Part shown: piece after piece, positions 53,313-62,256 of the stretch
Position numbering within the stretch: position 1 is the first letter of the stretch
Layout: each line of letters opens with the position of its first letter
Source: Allobosea sp. UNC402CLCol
GTDB lineage: Bacteria; Pseudomonadota; Alphaproteobacteria; Rhizobiales; Beijerinckiaceae
DNA: 64,000 nt
Assembly: GCF_000745475.1 (NCBI RefSeq)
Contig: NZ_JQJJ01000013.1
Span: 186,001-250,000 of the forward strand
Reading direction: 5' to 3'
Position numbers and translations under genes: made by a program
Notes under the pieces: generated by a model
The model's input: only the letters and a program-made list of their open reading frames with translations
The model's database searches: none
Told to the model about the DNA's origin: nothing

Positions 53313-53945
53313 ATGCCTCTGCCCGATCCGACCACGCGCCACCCCATCCCCGGCTGGAAGGGCACGGCCTTCCTGAAAGCGATCGTCGACCATCCGCTGA
53401 TCGCGGTCGGCGACTACAGCTATTACGACGACTCGCGCGGGCCGGAGCATTTCGTCGCCCGCTGCGTGCGCTACCATTTCGACTTCATCGGCGACCGGCT
53501 GATCATCGGGAAATTCGTGGCCATCGCCCAGGCCGCGCAGTTCATCATGAACGGCGCCAACCATCCGCTCGGCGGCTTCTCGACCTTCCCCTTCCAGATG
53601 TTCGGCCTCGGCGATCCCGCGGCGCTGAAGCGTCCCGGCCCCAATAGTCGCGGCGACATGGTGATCGGCAACGATGTCTGGATCGGTCGCGAGGCCGTGA
53701 TCATGCCCGGCGTCACCATCGGGGACGGCGCGATCATCGGCACGCGGGCGCAGGTGACGAAGGACGTACCTGATTATGCGGTCGTCGCCGGCAATCCCGC
53801 AGCAATCGTCAAGATGCGCTTTCCGCCCGAGATCGTCGCGGAACTGCTGACGATCCGCTGGTGGGACTGGGATGCGGCGAAGATCGGCCGCAACGTCGAC
53901 GCAATCCAGGGCGCGGACATCGACGCGCTGCGCGCGGCCGTGTAG
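53313..53945 (+). CDS. Xenobiotic-acetyltransferase-type (Vat/CatB-like) hexapeptide acetyltransferase
   Basis: A 210-residue left-handed beta-helix acetyltransferase. Signatures are GDYSYYDD near 33-40, FIMNGANHPLGG with the catalytic His, FSTFPFQMFG, and hexapeptide coils GDMVIGNDVWIGREAVIMPGV (key residues G-N-D-V-W-I-G). The C-terminal WWDW helix is also typical. The layout is that of streptogramin/chloramphenicol acetyltransferases (XAT family), but many chromosomal members have unknown acceptors, so resistance should not be assumed. It is placed between the yidC terminator and engB, where many rhizobial genomes have other genes. Confidence 0.87.
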   Translation: MPLPDPTTRHPIPGWKGTAFLKAIVDHPLIAVGDYSYYDDSRGPEHFVARCVRYHFDFIGDRLIIGKFVAIAQAAQFIMNGANHPLGGFSTFPFQMFGLGDPAALKRPGPNSRGDMVIGNDVWIGREAVIMPGVTIGDGAIIGTRAQVTKDVPDYAVVAGNPAAIVKMRFPPEIVAELLTIRWWDWDAAKIGRNVDAIQGADIDALRAAV

Positions 53946-53954
53946 GCAGGGGCC

Positions 53955-54620
53955 ATGACATCCAGCACGACCAAGCCGTTCGCCGCGGACGAGATCGAAT
54001 CCGCCCGCAAGCTCTTCGAGGGCCCGTGGGACTTCGTCTGGGCCTCGACCAAGATCGACGACCTGCCGCCGATGGTGGGGCAGGAGATCGCCTTCGCCGG
54101 CCGCTCCAATGTCGGCAAATCGAGCCTGATCAACGCGCTGACGCGGCGCAACGCGCTGGCGCGCACCTCGCATACGCCGGGCCGGACGCAGCAGCTCAAC
54201 TTCTTCCGCCAGGTCGATCATGACGAGCGGCTGACCATCGTCGACATGCCCGGCTATGGCTATGCCGCCGTCGGCAAGGAGAAGGTCGCGGCCTGGACCC
54301 GGCTGATCCACGACTATCTGCGCGGACGCTCGAACCTAATGCGCGTCTATGTGCTGATCGACGCCCGCCACGGCATCAAGGATGTCGACGGCGCCGTGCT
54401 TGAGACGCTCGACAAGGCCGCCGTGTCCTATCAGGTCGTGCTGACCAAGGGCGATGCGCTGAAGCCCGCCGAGCAGCAGTTCATGGCGGAAGCGACCTAT
54501 GACGAGATCAAGCGCCGCCCCGCCGCCTATCCCGAGGTGCTGCTGACCTCGAGCGAAAAGGGGCTCGGCATTCCCGAATTGCGCGCCACCATCGCGCGCG
54601 TGCTGTCAGAGCGGACATAG
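53955..54620 (+). CDS. engB: Ribosome biogenesis GTP-binding protein YsxC/EngB
   Basis: A 221-residue TRAFAC-class GTPase needed for assembly of the large ribosomal subunit. G1 GRSNVGKSS is at 49-57, the G2 Thr lies in RTSHTPGRTQQLNFF, G3 is DMPGYG, G4 is TKGD and G5-like SSEKG is near the end. The N-terminal extension of about 45 residues is normal for alphaproteobacteria. AGGGG precedes the ATG. It lies 9 nt after the acetyltransferase stop, so the two genes share a message. Confidence 0.95.
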   Translation: MTSSTTKPFAADEIESARKLFEGPWDFVWASTKIDDLPPMVGQEIAFAGRSNVGKSSLINALTRRNALARTSHTPGRTQQLNFFRQVDHDERLTIVDMPGYGYAAVGKEKVAAWTRLIHDYLRGRSNLMRVYVLIDARHGIKDVDGAVLETLDKAAVSYQVVLTKGDALKPAEQQFMAEATYDEIKRRPAAYPEVLLTSSEKGLGIPELRATIARVLSERT

Positions 54621-54659
54621 GCCGGGTCGAGCTCCGCCGAAGAAGCCGTCGGAGGGTCG

Positions 54660-54935
54660 ATGTTCACATCCGTTTCGGACAGCGCCGCAGCCGCCGATGG
54701 CGGCTCGCTCGCCCTTTTCGTCGAACGGCTGGACGGGGCTTTGGAGACATTCGTCATCGATCGCTCGATCGCGAGCCGCGGCTCGGCAAGCTACAACAAA
54801 GTCTCCTCCAGCTTGCGGACGCTCTCGCCGGAGGGTTATCCGGCCATTGCCGATGCGCTCGAGCCCCTGCTGCCGGAAACGCCGAGCATCCACCCGCTGG
54901 CGGAATTCATCAGGACCTTGCGCGCGCAGAGCTGA
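54660..54935 (+). CDS. Hypothetical protein, 91 residues
   Basis: I do not recognise a family. The protein is soluble, Ser/Ala-rich at the start (about 1-18), then predicted helical, with ALETFVIDRSIASRG and SSSLRTLSPEGYPAIADAL. There is no signal peptide, membrane segment or cysteine. A strong ribosome-binding site (GGAGGG 6 nt before ATG) and codon use like its neighbours argue that it is real. It lies 39 nt after engB on the same strand and could be co-transcribed. Confidence 0.65.
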   Translation: MFTSVSDSAAAADGGSLALFVERLDGALETFVIDRSIASRGSASYNKVSSSLRTLSPEGYPAIADALEPLLPETPSIHPLAEFIRTLRAQS

Positions 54936-55049
54936 CGGACGGGTCGCAGCGCTTCACCATGTCGCGCGGCATCGGAGCCAAAGCCGATGGATCGCTGCCG
55001 GCCGATGCGCCATGACAGCAGCCGAGCGAACCGACGACAGCGAGTCCCG

Positions 55050-55418
55050 ATGACCGCCACGCGCATTCACCTCTTCCTCGCCGCCCTGATGGGGGTCGCC
55101 GGCGTGGCGCTGCTCGCCGCCGCCGCGCACATCACCGGCACGGCCAATGTCCAGACCGCCGGGCAGATCCTGCTGTTCCACGCTCCCATCGTGTTCGGAG
55201 CGACGGTTGCCCGCAAGGGCGGCTATCTCCATGACGCGCTCGCCCGGATCGCGCTGTCGGCCTTGATCCTGGGCGCCACTCTCTTCGCGGCCGATCTGGC
55301 GCGCCGCGGCTTCACCAACGAGGCGCTGTTCCCGCGCGCCGCGCCGATCGGCGGCTGGTTCATGCTGGGCGGCTGGCTCGGGCTTGCCGTCGCGACCGTG
55401 ATGGCGAAGCGCGACTGA
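55050..55418 (+). CDS. DUF423 family membrane protein (YgdD-like)
   Basis: A 122-residue inner-membrane protein with four predicted helices, about 8-28 ([19 protein letters not shown]), 38-58, 66-85 and 98-118. The family DUF423 pattern is small hydrophobic, with the G-A-x-x-A-H motif in the first helix. The frame opens at 54987, but ATG 55050 preceded by GAG gives the family length. No function is established. It lies upstream of argB with an 85-bp gap. Confidence 0.85.
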   Translation: MTATRIHLFLAALMGVAGVALLAAAAHITGTANVQTAGQILLFHAPIVFGATVARKGGYLHDALARIALSALILGATLFAADLARRGFTNEALFPRAAPIGGWFMLGGWLGLAVATVMAKRD

Positions 55419-55503
55419 ACGACATCAAGCATCCTTCCGCCGCCGGGAAACTTCGGGTAGAAGCGCGCCGCACCTTCCTCGCGGCCGTGCGGAGCCTGCC
55501 CGA

Positions 55504-56400
55504 ATGACCGACCACCCCCTTCTGACGCCGTCGCAATCCGCCGAGCTGCTCGTACAGGCGCTGCCGCATATGCAGCGCTACGACCAGGAGGTCATCGTCA
55601 TCAAATATGGCGGCAACGCCATGGGCGACGCCGCCACTGCCGAGGATTTCGCCGAGGACATCGTGCTGCTCGAGCAGTCCGGCCTGAAGCCCGTCGTCTG
55701 CCATGGCGGCGGGCCGCAGATCGCGGCGATGCTGAAGAAGCTCGGCATCCAGTCCGAGTTCAGGCAGGGCCTGCGCGTCACCGACGAGGCCACGGTCGAG
55801 GTCGTCGAGATGGTCTTGGCCGGCTCGGTCAACAAGGAGATCGTCGGCTACATCACCCGTGAGGGCGGGCGCGCCATCGGGCTCTGCGGCAAGGACGGCA
55901 ACATGGTCACCGCCCGCAAGGTGACCCGCACCATCGTCGATCCGGATTCCAAGATCGAGGAGGTGCTCGACCTCGGCTTCGTCGGCGAGCCCGAGAAGGT
56001 CAACACGACCGTGCTCGACGCGGTGCTGAAGGCCGAGCTGATCCCGGTTCTGGCGCCGGTCTGCGCCGCCGCCGACGGGCAGACCTATAACGTCAACGCC
56101 GATACCTTCGCCGGCGCCATTGCGGGGGCGCTCAATGCCAAGCGCCTGCTGCTGCTCACCGACGTGCCCGGCGTCCTCAACAAGGACAAGCAGCTCATTC
56201 CGGAGCTGACGGTCGAGGAATGCCGCCATCTGATCGCGGACGGCACGATCTCGGGCGGCATGATCCCGAAGATCGAGACCTGCATCTACGCGCTGGAAAA
56301 GGGCGTCGAGGCCGTGGTCATCCTCGACGGCAAGGTGCCGCATGCGGCGCTGATCGAGCTCTTCACCGACACCGGCGCCGGCACGATCATCCGGCGGTGA
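55504..56400 (+). CDS. argB: Acetylglutamate kinase
   Basis: Second step of arginine synthesis: phosphorylation of N-acetyl-L-glutamate. 298 residues of the amino-acid kinase fold: [10 protein letters not shown] near 35-44, [11 protein letters not shown] near 72 (acetylglutamate loop), [12 protein letters not shown] near 195 and the ATP-site lysine in GGMIPKIE. The N-terminal helix before the kinase core (residues 1-30) is the feature that allows the hexameric, arginine-inhibited form, so feedback inhibition is likely. A palindromic repeat follows the gene. Confidence 0.96.
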   Translation: MTDHPLLTPSQSAELLVQALPHMQRYDQEVIVIKYGGNAMGDAATAEDFAEDIVLLEQSGLKPVVCHGGGPQIAAMLKKLGIQSEFRQGLRVTDEATVEVVEMVLAGSVNKEIVGYITREGGRAIGLCGKDGNMVTARKVTRTIVDPDSKIEEVLDLGFVGEPEKVNTTVLDAVLKAELIPVLAPVCAAADGQTYNVNADTFAGAIAGALNAKRLLLLTDVPGVLNKDKQLIPELTVEECRHLIADGTISGGMIPKIETCIYALEKGVEAVVILDGKVPHAALIELFTDTGAGTIIRR

Positions 56401-56417
56401 CGTCACGACTCCAGCCC

Positions 56418-56522
56418 GTCATTCCGGGCGGAGCGCAGCGGAGACCCGGAATCCATCGTAGAGCACCGAGCCTTATGATGGATTCCGGATCAGCGCCGCT
56501 ACCGCGGCTTGTCCGGAATGAT
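56418..56522. repeat. Intergenic palindromic repeat, copy F
   Basis: After argB. The outer arms are GTCATTCCGGGC and GTCCGGAATGAT. The inner stem GGAATCCAT (near 56448-56456) pairs with ATGGATTCC (near 56478-56486), separated by the CGTAGAGCACCG... loop. The module order is the same as in copy B. Part of a chain of plus-strand genes, so it would lie in the transcript if read-through occurs. Confidence 0.87.
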
Positions 56523-56609
56523 GGGGTGGAGGGTGTCGAGCGCGCCCGCGATTAAGCCTTGGCCAAGGACTTGCAGCGCAGACTCCGGCTCGCCACATCT
56601 CGGAGTCCG

Positions 56610-57350
56610 ATGAAAACACTTCCTGACATCCCGGTCGCGACCCCGCCCCTGACGGCGGAAGGCTTCGCGCATGTCGATCACTGGGTCTTCGACCTCGACA
56701 ACACGCTCTATTCGCACGAGGCCAAGGTCTGGCCGCAGGTCGACGAGCGCATCACCCTGTTCCTGGCGGAGCTGTTCGGCCTCGACGGCCTTTCGTCACG
56801 GGCCCTGCAGAAATACTACTACCAGCGCTACGGCACGACGCTGAAGGGGCTGATGGAGGAGCATGGCGTCGATCCCGACGACTTCCTCGACTTCGCCCAC
56901 CAGATCGACCTGTCGCTGCTCGACCCCAACCCGGAACTGGGCGAGGCCATCGCCGCTCTGCCCGGCCGCAAGCTGATCCTGACCAATGGCTCGCGCGGCC
57001 ATGCCGAGAACGTCGCCGGCAAGCTCGGCATCCTCCACCATTTCGAGGATATCTTCGACATCGTGCAGGCCGGCTTCCTGCCCAAGCCCGAACGCGCGAC
57101 CTATGAGAATTTCCTGGCCAAGCACTCCGTCGATCCCGGGCGGGCGGCGATGTTCGAGGACATCGAGAAGAATCTCGTCGTCCCGAGCGCGCTCGGCATG
57201 AAGACCGTGCTGATCGTGCCGCGGACGCCCGACCCCTTCCGCGAGGCCTGGGAGCAGGTCGCGGTCGAAGCCGGCCATGTCCACCATGTCACGACGGATC
57301 TCGCCGGCTTCCTCAAGCCGCTCGGACGGCCTGCCGAACGCAGGAGCTGA
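56610..57350 (+). CDS. Pyrimidine 5'-nucleotidase-like HAD hydrolase
   Basis: A 246-residue HAD-superfamily phosphatase close to the SDT1/Phm8 pyrimidine 5'-nucleotidase group. Motif I is DLDNTLY near 30 (nucleophile and acid Asp), motif II is LTNGSRGHAENV, the motif III Lys lies in LPKPERATYENF and motif IV is MFEDIEKNLV. The helical cap between motifs I and II has YYYQRYGTTLKGL, a signature of this group. ATG 56610 has GGAG upstream. Likely substrates are UMP, CMP or other small phosphates. Its neighbours give no further hint. Confidence 0.86.
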   Translation: MKTLPDIPVATPPLTAEGFAHVDHWVFDLDNTLYSHEAKVWPQVDERITLFLAELFGLDGLSSRALQKYYYQRYGTTLKGLMEEHGVDPDDFLDFAHQIDLSLLDPNPELGEAIAALPGRKLILTNGSRGHAENVAGKLGILHHFEDIFDIVQAGFLPKPERATYENFLAKHSVDPGRAAMFEDIEKNLVVPSALGMKTVLIVPRTPDPFREAWEQVAVEAGHVHHVTTDLAGFLKPLGRPAERRS

Positions 57351-57395
57351 ACCCGGCGGAAGGATTGCCGCGCCGCGCGTTTCCCGAAAAGGAAT

Positions 57396-57458
57396 TTCTG
57401 TTCTTCTTTACGAACAGAAGGGAAGCTGCTACTGGCTCTGTCCGTTATAAAGAACGGA
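57396..57458 (+). promoter_or_regulatory. metZ leader with two hairpins
   Basis: In the AT-richer gap before metZ, TTCTGTTC (57396-57403) pairs with GAACAGAA (57412-57419) over an 8-nt loop. TCCGTT (57441-57446) pairs with AACGGA (57453-57458) over ATAAAG, 12 nt before the start codon. The second could mask or expose the ribosome-binding site and the first could be a protein operator. It does not match the SAM-II consensus as I know it. Confidence 0.5.
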
Positions 57459-57470
57459 TTGAGGCTGATC

Positions 57471-58667
57471 ATGTCGACATCGGACAACGCCGCAGCGAAG
57501 CTGCATCCCGAGACGCGTCTGGTCCATGCCGGCACCATGCGCTCGCAGTTCGGCGAGACCTCCGAGGCGCTGTTCCTGACGCAGGGCCATGTCTATGACA
57601 GCGCCGAGCAATGCGAGGCGCGCTTCCTGAACAAGGATCCGGGCTTCCAATATGCCCGCTTCTCCAATCCCACCGTCGCGATGCTGGAAGGCCGCATGGC
57701 GGCCTTCGAGGGCGCCGAAGCCTGCCGTGCCACCGCGACCGGCATGGCCGCGGTCACCGCCGCCGTGATGGCGCAGGTGCGCGCCGGCGACCATGTCGTG
57801 GCGGCGCGCGCGCTCTTCGGCTCCTGTCGCTACGTCGTCGAGGACCATCTGCCGCGCTACGGCGTCGCGTCGACGCTGGTCGACGGCACCGATCTCGAGG
57901 CCTGGCGCAAGGCGATCCGGCCGAACACCAAAGTCCTCTTCCTTGAAAGTCCGTCGAATCCGACGCTGGAGATCATCGACATCGCCGCCGTCGCCGAGAT
58001 CGCGAAGGCAGCGGGCGCGACGCTCGTCGTCGACAACGTCTTCGCCACGCCGCTCTTCCAGCGCCCGCTCGAGCTCGGCGCCGATCTCGTCGTCTATTCC
58101 GCCACCAAGCATATCGACGGGCAGGGGCGCTGCCTCGGCGGCCTGATCGTCGGCTCGAAGGCGCTGATCGAAGGCGATATCCAGACCTTCCTGCGCCAGA
58201 CCGGCCCGGCGATCTCGCCTTTCAACGCCTGGGTGATGCTGAAGGCGCTGGAGACGCTGCCGCTGCGCGTTGCCAAGCAGGCGGAGAATGCGACCAAGGT
58301 CGCGGATTGGCTCGCCGCTCACGCGAAGCCCTCAAAGGTCATCTTCTGCGGCCATGACAGCCATCCGCAGGCCGCGGTCATCGCACGCCAGATGAGCGGC
58401 CCCTCGACGCTGATCGCCTTCGAGGTGCCCGGCGGCAAGGACGCCGCCTACCGCCTGCTCAACGCCTGCAAGCTGATCCGCATCTCGAACAATCTCGGTG
58501 ACGCCAAGAGCCTGATCGTCCATCCCGCGACGACGACGCACCAGCGCTTCAGCCCGGAAGTCCGGGCCGATATGGGCGTCACCGACGGCATGATCCGTCT
58601 CTCGATCGGGCTGGAGCACGCCGACGACCTGATCGCCGATCTGGAGCAGGCGCTGGCAAAGGTGTGA
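57471..58667 (+). CDS. metZ: O-succinylhomoserine sulfhydrylase
   Basis: PLP enzyme of the Cys/Met metabolism family, 398 residues, forming homocysteine directly from O-succinylhomoserine and sulfide. The PLP lysine is Lys213 in SATKHIDGQG. GxQYxRxxNPT appears as FQYARFSNPTV near 59-69. The IDGQGR extension after the lysine and the opening HPETRLVHAGTMRSQFGE distinguish MetZ from MetB and MetC. ATG 57471 (GAGG 8 nt upstream) is preferred to the upstream TTG at 57459. The leader carries two hairpins. Confidence 0.94.
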   Translation: MSTSDNAAAKLHPETRLVHAGTMRSQFGETSEALFLTQGHVYDSAEQCEARFLNKDPGFQYARFSNPTVAMLEGRMAAFEGAEACRATATGMAAVTAAVMAQVRAGDHVVAARALFGSCRYVVEDHLPRYGVASTLVDGTDLEAWRKAIRPNTKVLFLESPSNPTLEIIDIAAVAEIAKAAGATLVVDNVFATPLFQRPLELGADLVVYSATKHIDGQGRCLGGLIVGSKALIEGDIQTFLRQTGPAISPFNAWVMLKALETLPLRVAKQAENATKVADWLAAHAKPSKVIFCGHDSHPQAAVIARQMSGPSTLIAFEVPGGKDAAYRLLNACKLIRISNNLGDAKSLIVHPATTTHQRFSPEVRADMGVTDGMIRLSIGLEHADDLIADLEQALAKV

Positions 58668-58677
58668 GACGCCAGCC

Positions 58678-58780
58678 GTCATTCTCGGGCGAAGCGCAGC
58701 GCAGACCCGAGAATCTCTGGAAGGACGCAGCGCAGGAGCCTCATCCGTCACGAGATGCTCGGGTCAAGCCCGAGCATGAC
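58678..58780. repeat. Intergenic palindromic repeat, copy G
   Basis: After metZ. The left module GTCATTCTCGGGC with CCCGAGAAT is followed by a right-hand hairpin ATGCTCGGG/CCCGAGCAT separated by TCAAG, ending TGACGG. The right hairpin parallels the last element of copy C (TGCCCGGG/CCCGGGCA) with a compensating G-to-T/C-to-A change in both arms, which argues for selection on pairing. Confidence 0.86.
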
Positions 58781-58875
58781 GGTGGTTTGAACCGGCGTCA
58801 TGCGGGCCCCTGTGGCCATCCCCGCTTGCCCCTGCTAAAGCGAAGCCGTTTTCCAGCCTGCCCTGAGAGGCCAGC

Positions 58876-59463
58876 ATGCGTTCGGGCGAAGTGAAGCGTC
58901 GCACCAACGAGACCGATATCGCGGTCTCGCTCACGATCGACGGGACCGGCAAGGCCGAGATCGCCACCGGCGTCGGCTTCTTCGACCATATGCTCGACCT
59001 GTTCGCCCGCCATTCGCTGATCGACCTCAAGGTCAAGGTGAAGGGCGACACCCATATCGACGACCACCATTCGGTCGAGGATGCCGGTATCGCGCTCGGC
59101 GAGGCTCTCAGGCAGGCGCTCGGCGACAAGAAGGGCATCCGCCGCTATGCCGATGTCCACCTGCCGATGGACGAGACGCTGACCCGCGTCGCGCTCGATG
59201 TCTCCGGCCGGCCGTTCCTGGTGTTCCGCACCGAGTTCAAGGCGCAGAAGATCGGAACCTTCGACACCGAGCTGGTGCGCGAATTCTTCCAGGCCTTCGC
59301 GATGAATGCCGGCATCACGCTGCATGTCGAGACGCTCTATGGCGACAATGCCCACCATATCGCCGAGAGCTGCTTCAAGGGGCTGGCGCGGGCGCTGAGG
59401 CAGGCGCTCGAGGTCGATCCGCGCGAAGGCGGCCGCGTGCCCTCGACCAAGGGCGCGCTCTGA
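58876..59463 (+). CDS. hisB: Imidazoleglycerol-phosphate dehydratase
   Basis: Sixth step of histidine synthesis, manganese-dependent. Monofunctional 195-residue form without the HisN phosphatase domain. Duplicated metal-binding motifs are visible: [14 protein letters not shown] near 34 with DDHHSVED near 60, and the second pair near 130-165 with HHIAES. It is the first of the his genes here, and DUF2628 follows after 10 nt. The preceding repeat separates it from metZ. Confidence 0.96.
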   Translation: MRSGEVKRRTNETDIAVSLTIDGTGKAEIATGVGFFDHMLDLFARHSLIDLKVKVKGDTHIDDHHSVEDAGIALGEALRQALGDKKGIRRYADVHLPMDETLTRVALDVSGRPFLVFRTEFKAQKIGTFDTELVREFFQAFAMNAGITLHVETLYGDNAHHIAESCFKGLARALRQALEVDPREGGRVPSTKGAL

Positions 59464-59473
59464 GGAGGCGAGG

Positions 59474-59962
59474 ATGGCATTCTACACGGTGATGACGCCG
59501 CCCTCGGCCGAAGGCGGCGAGAGCGAAGCGGTCGAGCGGGCACGCCTCGTTCCCGACAGCTTCTCCTGGGGCGCGTTCCTGCTTCACGGGCTCTGGCTGC
59601 TCGGCCAACGGCTCTGGCTGGCGACATTGCTGCTCGTGTTGGCCTGGGCTGCGATCTTCTTTCTCCAGACGCGCTTCGGCTTCCACCCGACCGCGCTCGG
59701 GCTGATCTACTGGACGATCGCGTTCTTCCTCGGCGTCGAGGGGCGCAATCTCGTCATCCGCAAGCTCACCCGCAAGGGCTGGCGCCTGGCGGATGTCGTC
59801 GAGGCGCGCTCACTGGCCGAGGCCGAGCGCCGCTATTTCGAACGCGCGCTCGGCGACGAGCCCGTCGCGCCGCGGATCGTAACCGCAACGCCCGCCACGG
59901 CAGCACGACCGAGCGGCGCGCTGCCGATCATCGGCCTCTTCCCGGAGGCGCAGGGACGATGA
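59474..59962 (+). CDS. DUF2628 domain-containing membrane protein
   Basis: A 162-residue protein with the DUF2628 pattern. A short cytoplasmic lead ([23 protein letters not shown]) precedes two to three helices around 35-95, and a cytoplasmic tail follows with the amphipathic [16 protein letters not shown] helix. It is regularly found between hisB and hisH in rhizobia, although no histidine-related role is known. Its stop overlaps the hisH start (ATGA). Confidence 0.88.
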   Translation: MAFYTVMTPPSAEGGESEAVERARLVPDSFSWGAFLLHGLWLLGQRLWLATLLLVLAWAAIFFLQTRFGFHPTALGLIYWTIAFFLGVEGRNLVIRKLTRKGWRLADVVEARSLAEAERRYFERALGDEPVAPRIVTATPATAARPSGALPIIGLFPEAQGR

Positions 59963-60615
59963 GCCAGTCCGTCGCGATCATCGATTACGGCTCGGGCAAT
60001 CTGCACTCGGCCGCCAAGGCGTTCGAGCGGGCCGCCAACGAGGCCGGCATCCCTTCGACCATCCACGTCACCAGCAACACCGATGTCGTGCGTGCGGCCG
60101 ACCGCATCGTGCTGCCGGGCGTCGGAGCCTTCGCCGATTGCCGACGCGGGCTCGACGCCGTTCCCGGCATGGTCGAGACGCTGGAAGAGGTGGTGCGGGG
60201 CAAGGGCCGACCCTTCCTCGGCATTTGCGTCGGCATGCAGCTCCTCGCCTCGCGCGGGCTCGAATACACGATAACCGAGGGGCTCGGCTGGATTCCGGGC
60301 GATGTCGCCCTGATCAAGCCGCGCGACGAGAGCCTCAAGATCCCGCATATGGGCTGGAACACGCTGCACCGGCAGAACGAGCACCCGCTGCTCGCCGGCA
60401 TCGAGACCGGCCCGCAGGGACTGCACGCCTATTTCGTCCATTCCTATGCCCTGACGCCGGAACGGGCGCAGGACGTGGTCGCACTGACCGACCATGGCGG
60501 CCCGGTGACTGCAATGGTTGCGCATGGCAACGTCGCGGGCACGCAGTTCCACCCCGAGAAGAGCCAGGCGCTCGGCCTCAAGCTCATCGCCAATTTCCTG
60601 AGCTGGAAGCCGTGA
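59959..60615 (+). CDS. hisH: Imidazole glycerol phosphate synthase, glutaminase subunit
   Basis: Class I glutamine amidotransferase of 218 residues that supplies ammonia to HisF. The catalytic triad is visible: Cys90 in GICVGMQLL, and His and Glu in QFHPEKSQ near 200. The [11 protein letters not shown] start is the family signature. Overlaps by four bases join it to DUF2628 upstream and hisA downstream. Its partner hisF is 2.6 kb away because two antiparallel genes intervene. Confidence 0.97.
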   Translation: MSQSVAIIDYGSGNLHSAAKAFERAANEAGIPSTIHVTSNTDVVRAADRIVLPGVGAFADCRRGLDAVPGMVETLEEVVRGKGRPFLGICVGMQLLASRGLEYTITEGLGWIPGDVALIKPRDESLKIPHMGWNTLHRQNEHPLLAGIETGPQGLHAYFVHSYALTPERAQDVVALTDHGGPVTAMVAHGNVAGTQFHPEKSQALGLKLIANFLSWKP

Positions 60616-61343
60616 TCCTCTTTCCCGCGATCGATCTCAAGGAAGGCCGCTGCGTCCGCCTGAAGCAGGGCGACATGGCGCAGGCCACGATCTTCAACGA
60701 CGATCCGGCCGCGCAGGCTGCGACCTTCGAGGCCCAGGGCTTCCAGTGGCTGCATGTCGTCGATCTCGACGGCGCCTTCGCCGGCAAGCCGATGAACGCG
60801 GCGGCGGTCGAAGCCATCCTGAAGCGCGTCGCCTTTCCCGTGCAGCTCGGCGGCGGCATTCGTGACATGAAGACGGTCGCCGGCTGGCTCGACAAGGGCA
60901 TCGCCCGAGTCATCATCGGCACGGCGGCGGTGCGCGATCCCGGTTTCGTGCGCGAGGCGGCGAAGGCCTTTCCGGGCCAGGTCGCGGTCGGCATCGACGC
61001 GCGCGACGGCTTCGTGGCCGTGGAAGGCTGGGCCGAGACCTCGACATTGGCGGCGGCCGATCTCGGCAAGCGCTTCGAGGATGCCGGCGTGGCCGCGATC
61101 GTCTACACCGACATCGCCCGCGACGGTATGCTCCAGGGCATCAACTGGGACGGCACGATCGCGCTGGCGAAGGCGGTTTCGATCCCGGTGATCGCCTCGG
61201 GCGGCCTGGCCTCCATGGCCGATATCGAGCGCCTTTGCGCTGATGACGCCTCGATCCTCGAAGGCGCGATCACGGGCAGGGCCCTCTATGACGGTCGGAT
61301 CGATCCGACGGCAGCACTCGACCGGCTGGCCCGGGCCGCCTGA
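60612..61343 (+). CDS. hisA: ProFAR isomerase (HisA)
   Basis: Amadori-type rearrangement of the ProFAR intermediate in histidine synthesis. A 243-residue (beta/alpha)8 barrel. Catalytic acids lie in PAIDLKEG (Asp near 8) and in YTDIARDGM (Asp near 129), and phosphate-binding loops are QLGGGIRD and IGTAAV. The start is GTG 60612 overlapping the hisH stop. It converges with the carbonic anhydrase gene, only 3 nt separating the stops and no terminator visible. Confidence 0.97.
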   Translation: MILFPAIDLKEGRCVRLKQGDMAQATIFNDDPAAQAATFEAQGFQWLHVVDLDGAFAGKPMNAAAVEAILKRVAFPVQLGGGIRDMKTVAGWLDKGIARVIIGTAAVRDPGFVREAAKAFPGQVAVGIDARDGFVAVEGWAETSTLAAADLGKRFEDAGVAAIVYTDIARDGMLQGINWDGTIALAKAVSIPVIASGGLASMADIERLCADDASILEGAITGRALYDGRIDPTAALDRLARAA

Positions 61344-61346
61344 GCC

Positions 61347-62078
61347 TCAGATCAGCTTCACCTTGCCGGTGGCGAGGTCGTAGACGCCGCCGACGACCGT
61401 CAGCTTCTTCTCGGCGACGCGCTGGGCGAGGATCGGAGCCGCCGTCTTCAGCCGCTCGACATTGAGCCGGACATTCGCCTCCGTCGCCGCTTCCAGCATA
61501 TCGGCGGCGCCGGCTTTCTGCACCTCGACGACGGCAGGCCGGATCGCATTGACCAAGGCAGGCAGGTGGCCGGGCAATTGCGTCCCGTTCTTCACTGCAT
61601 CGATGGTCGCGGAAATCGCGCCGCAGCGCGTATGCCCGAGCACCAGGATCAAGGGCGACTGCAGGACGGCCGCGCCGAATTCGAGGCTCGCCAGCCCATC
61701 CTCGTTGACGAAATTCCCCGCAACCCGGACGACGAAGAGATCGCCGGCGCTCTGGTCGAAGGTCAGCTCGGGAGCAAGGCGCGAATCGGCACAGCCGACG
61801 ATCGAGGCGAAGGGATGCTGCGAACTGGCGCGGGCCGCGCGTCCAGCCGAGAAATCCCGATGCCGCGGCTTGTTGGCCACGTAGCGGGCATTGCCCGCCA
61901 TCAGCCGCTTCAACGCCTCTTCCCCGGTCGGCACATCCGCCGGGCTCGCGGTCTGCGCGGAGGCCGTCGAGACGCCGCCGGCCATCCCGCCCGCGAGCGC
62001 AAGCGCGGCGCCCAGACCGAGGAGGGAGCGACGCGACGGGCGCGGCAACGGATGACGAGCGACGCAATTCTCGCACAT
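61347..62078 (-). CDS. Exported beta-class carbonic anhydrase (Tat signal)
   Basis: A 243-residue beta-carbonic anhydrase catalysing CO2/bicarbonate exchange. The zinc ligands are Cys96 (in CADSR with Asp98 and Arg100), His149 and Cys152 (in HTRCG). The N-terminus has a twin-arginine signal SRRSLLG at about 15-21, a hydrophobic stretch and AQTASP, so the enzyme should be exported folded, with zinc, to the periplasm. The N-terminal MCENC is a further Cys pair of unknown role. The start at 62078 has GGGGGGAA about 8 nt upstream. It lies antiparallel inside the his cluster. Confidence 0.9.
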   Translation of the reverse strand: MCENCVARHPLPRPSRRSLLGLGAALALAGGMAGGVSTASAQTASPADVPTGEEALKRLMAGNARYVANKPRHRDFSAGRAARASSQHPFASIVGCADSRLAPELTFDQSAGDLFVVRVAGNFVNEDGLASLEFGAAVLQSPLILVLGHTRCGAISATIDAVKNGTQLPGHLPALVNAIRPAVVEVQKAGAADMLEAATEANVRLNVERLKTAAPILAQRVAEKKLTVVGGVYDLATGKVKLI

Positions 62079-62256
62079 GGCAGCATTCCCCCCGGAAAGC
62101 CGGCGGAGCCTTCCGCCTTGCGCGGCCACCGTATCGACAAGTGATGAAGAATGACTATCGGGGCGGACATCGAGCGCGCCCCCGCCCGATCAGCTCCGAC
62201 CGGGTCGCGCGGTCACCGCGCCGCCGGTTCCAGCCCCGGCAGCGCGACGAACATCC

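Noticed and set aside
57351..57470. SAM-II riboswitch upstream of metZ
   Set aside because: The conserved SAM-II pseudoknot sequences (GCTGATTTAA-like and AAAGCT/CTAAAAA-like parts) are not present. Only two simple hairpins are seen.
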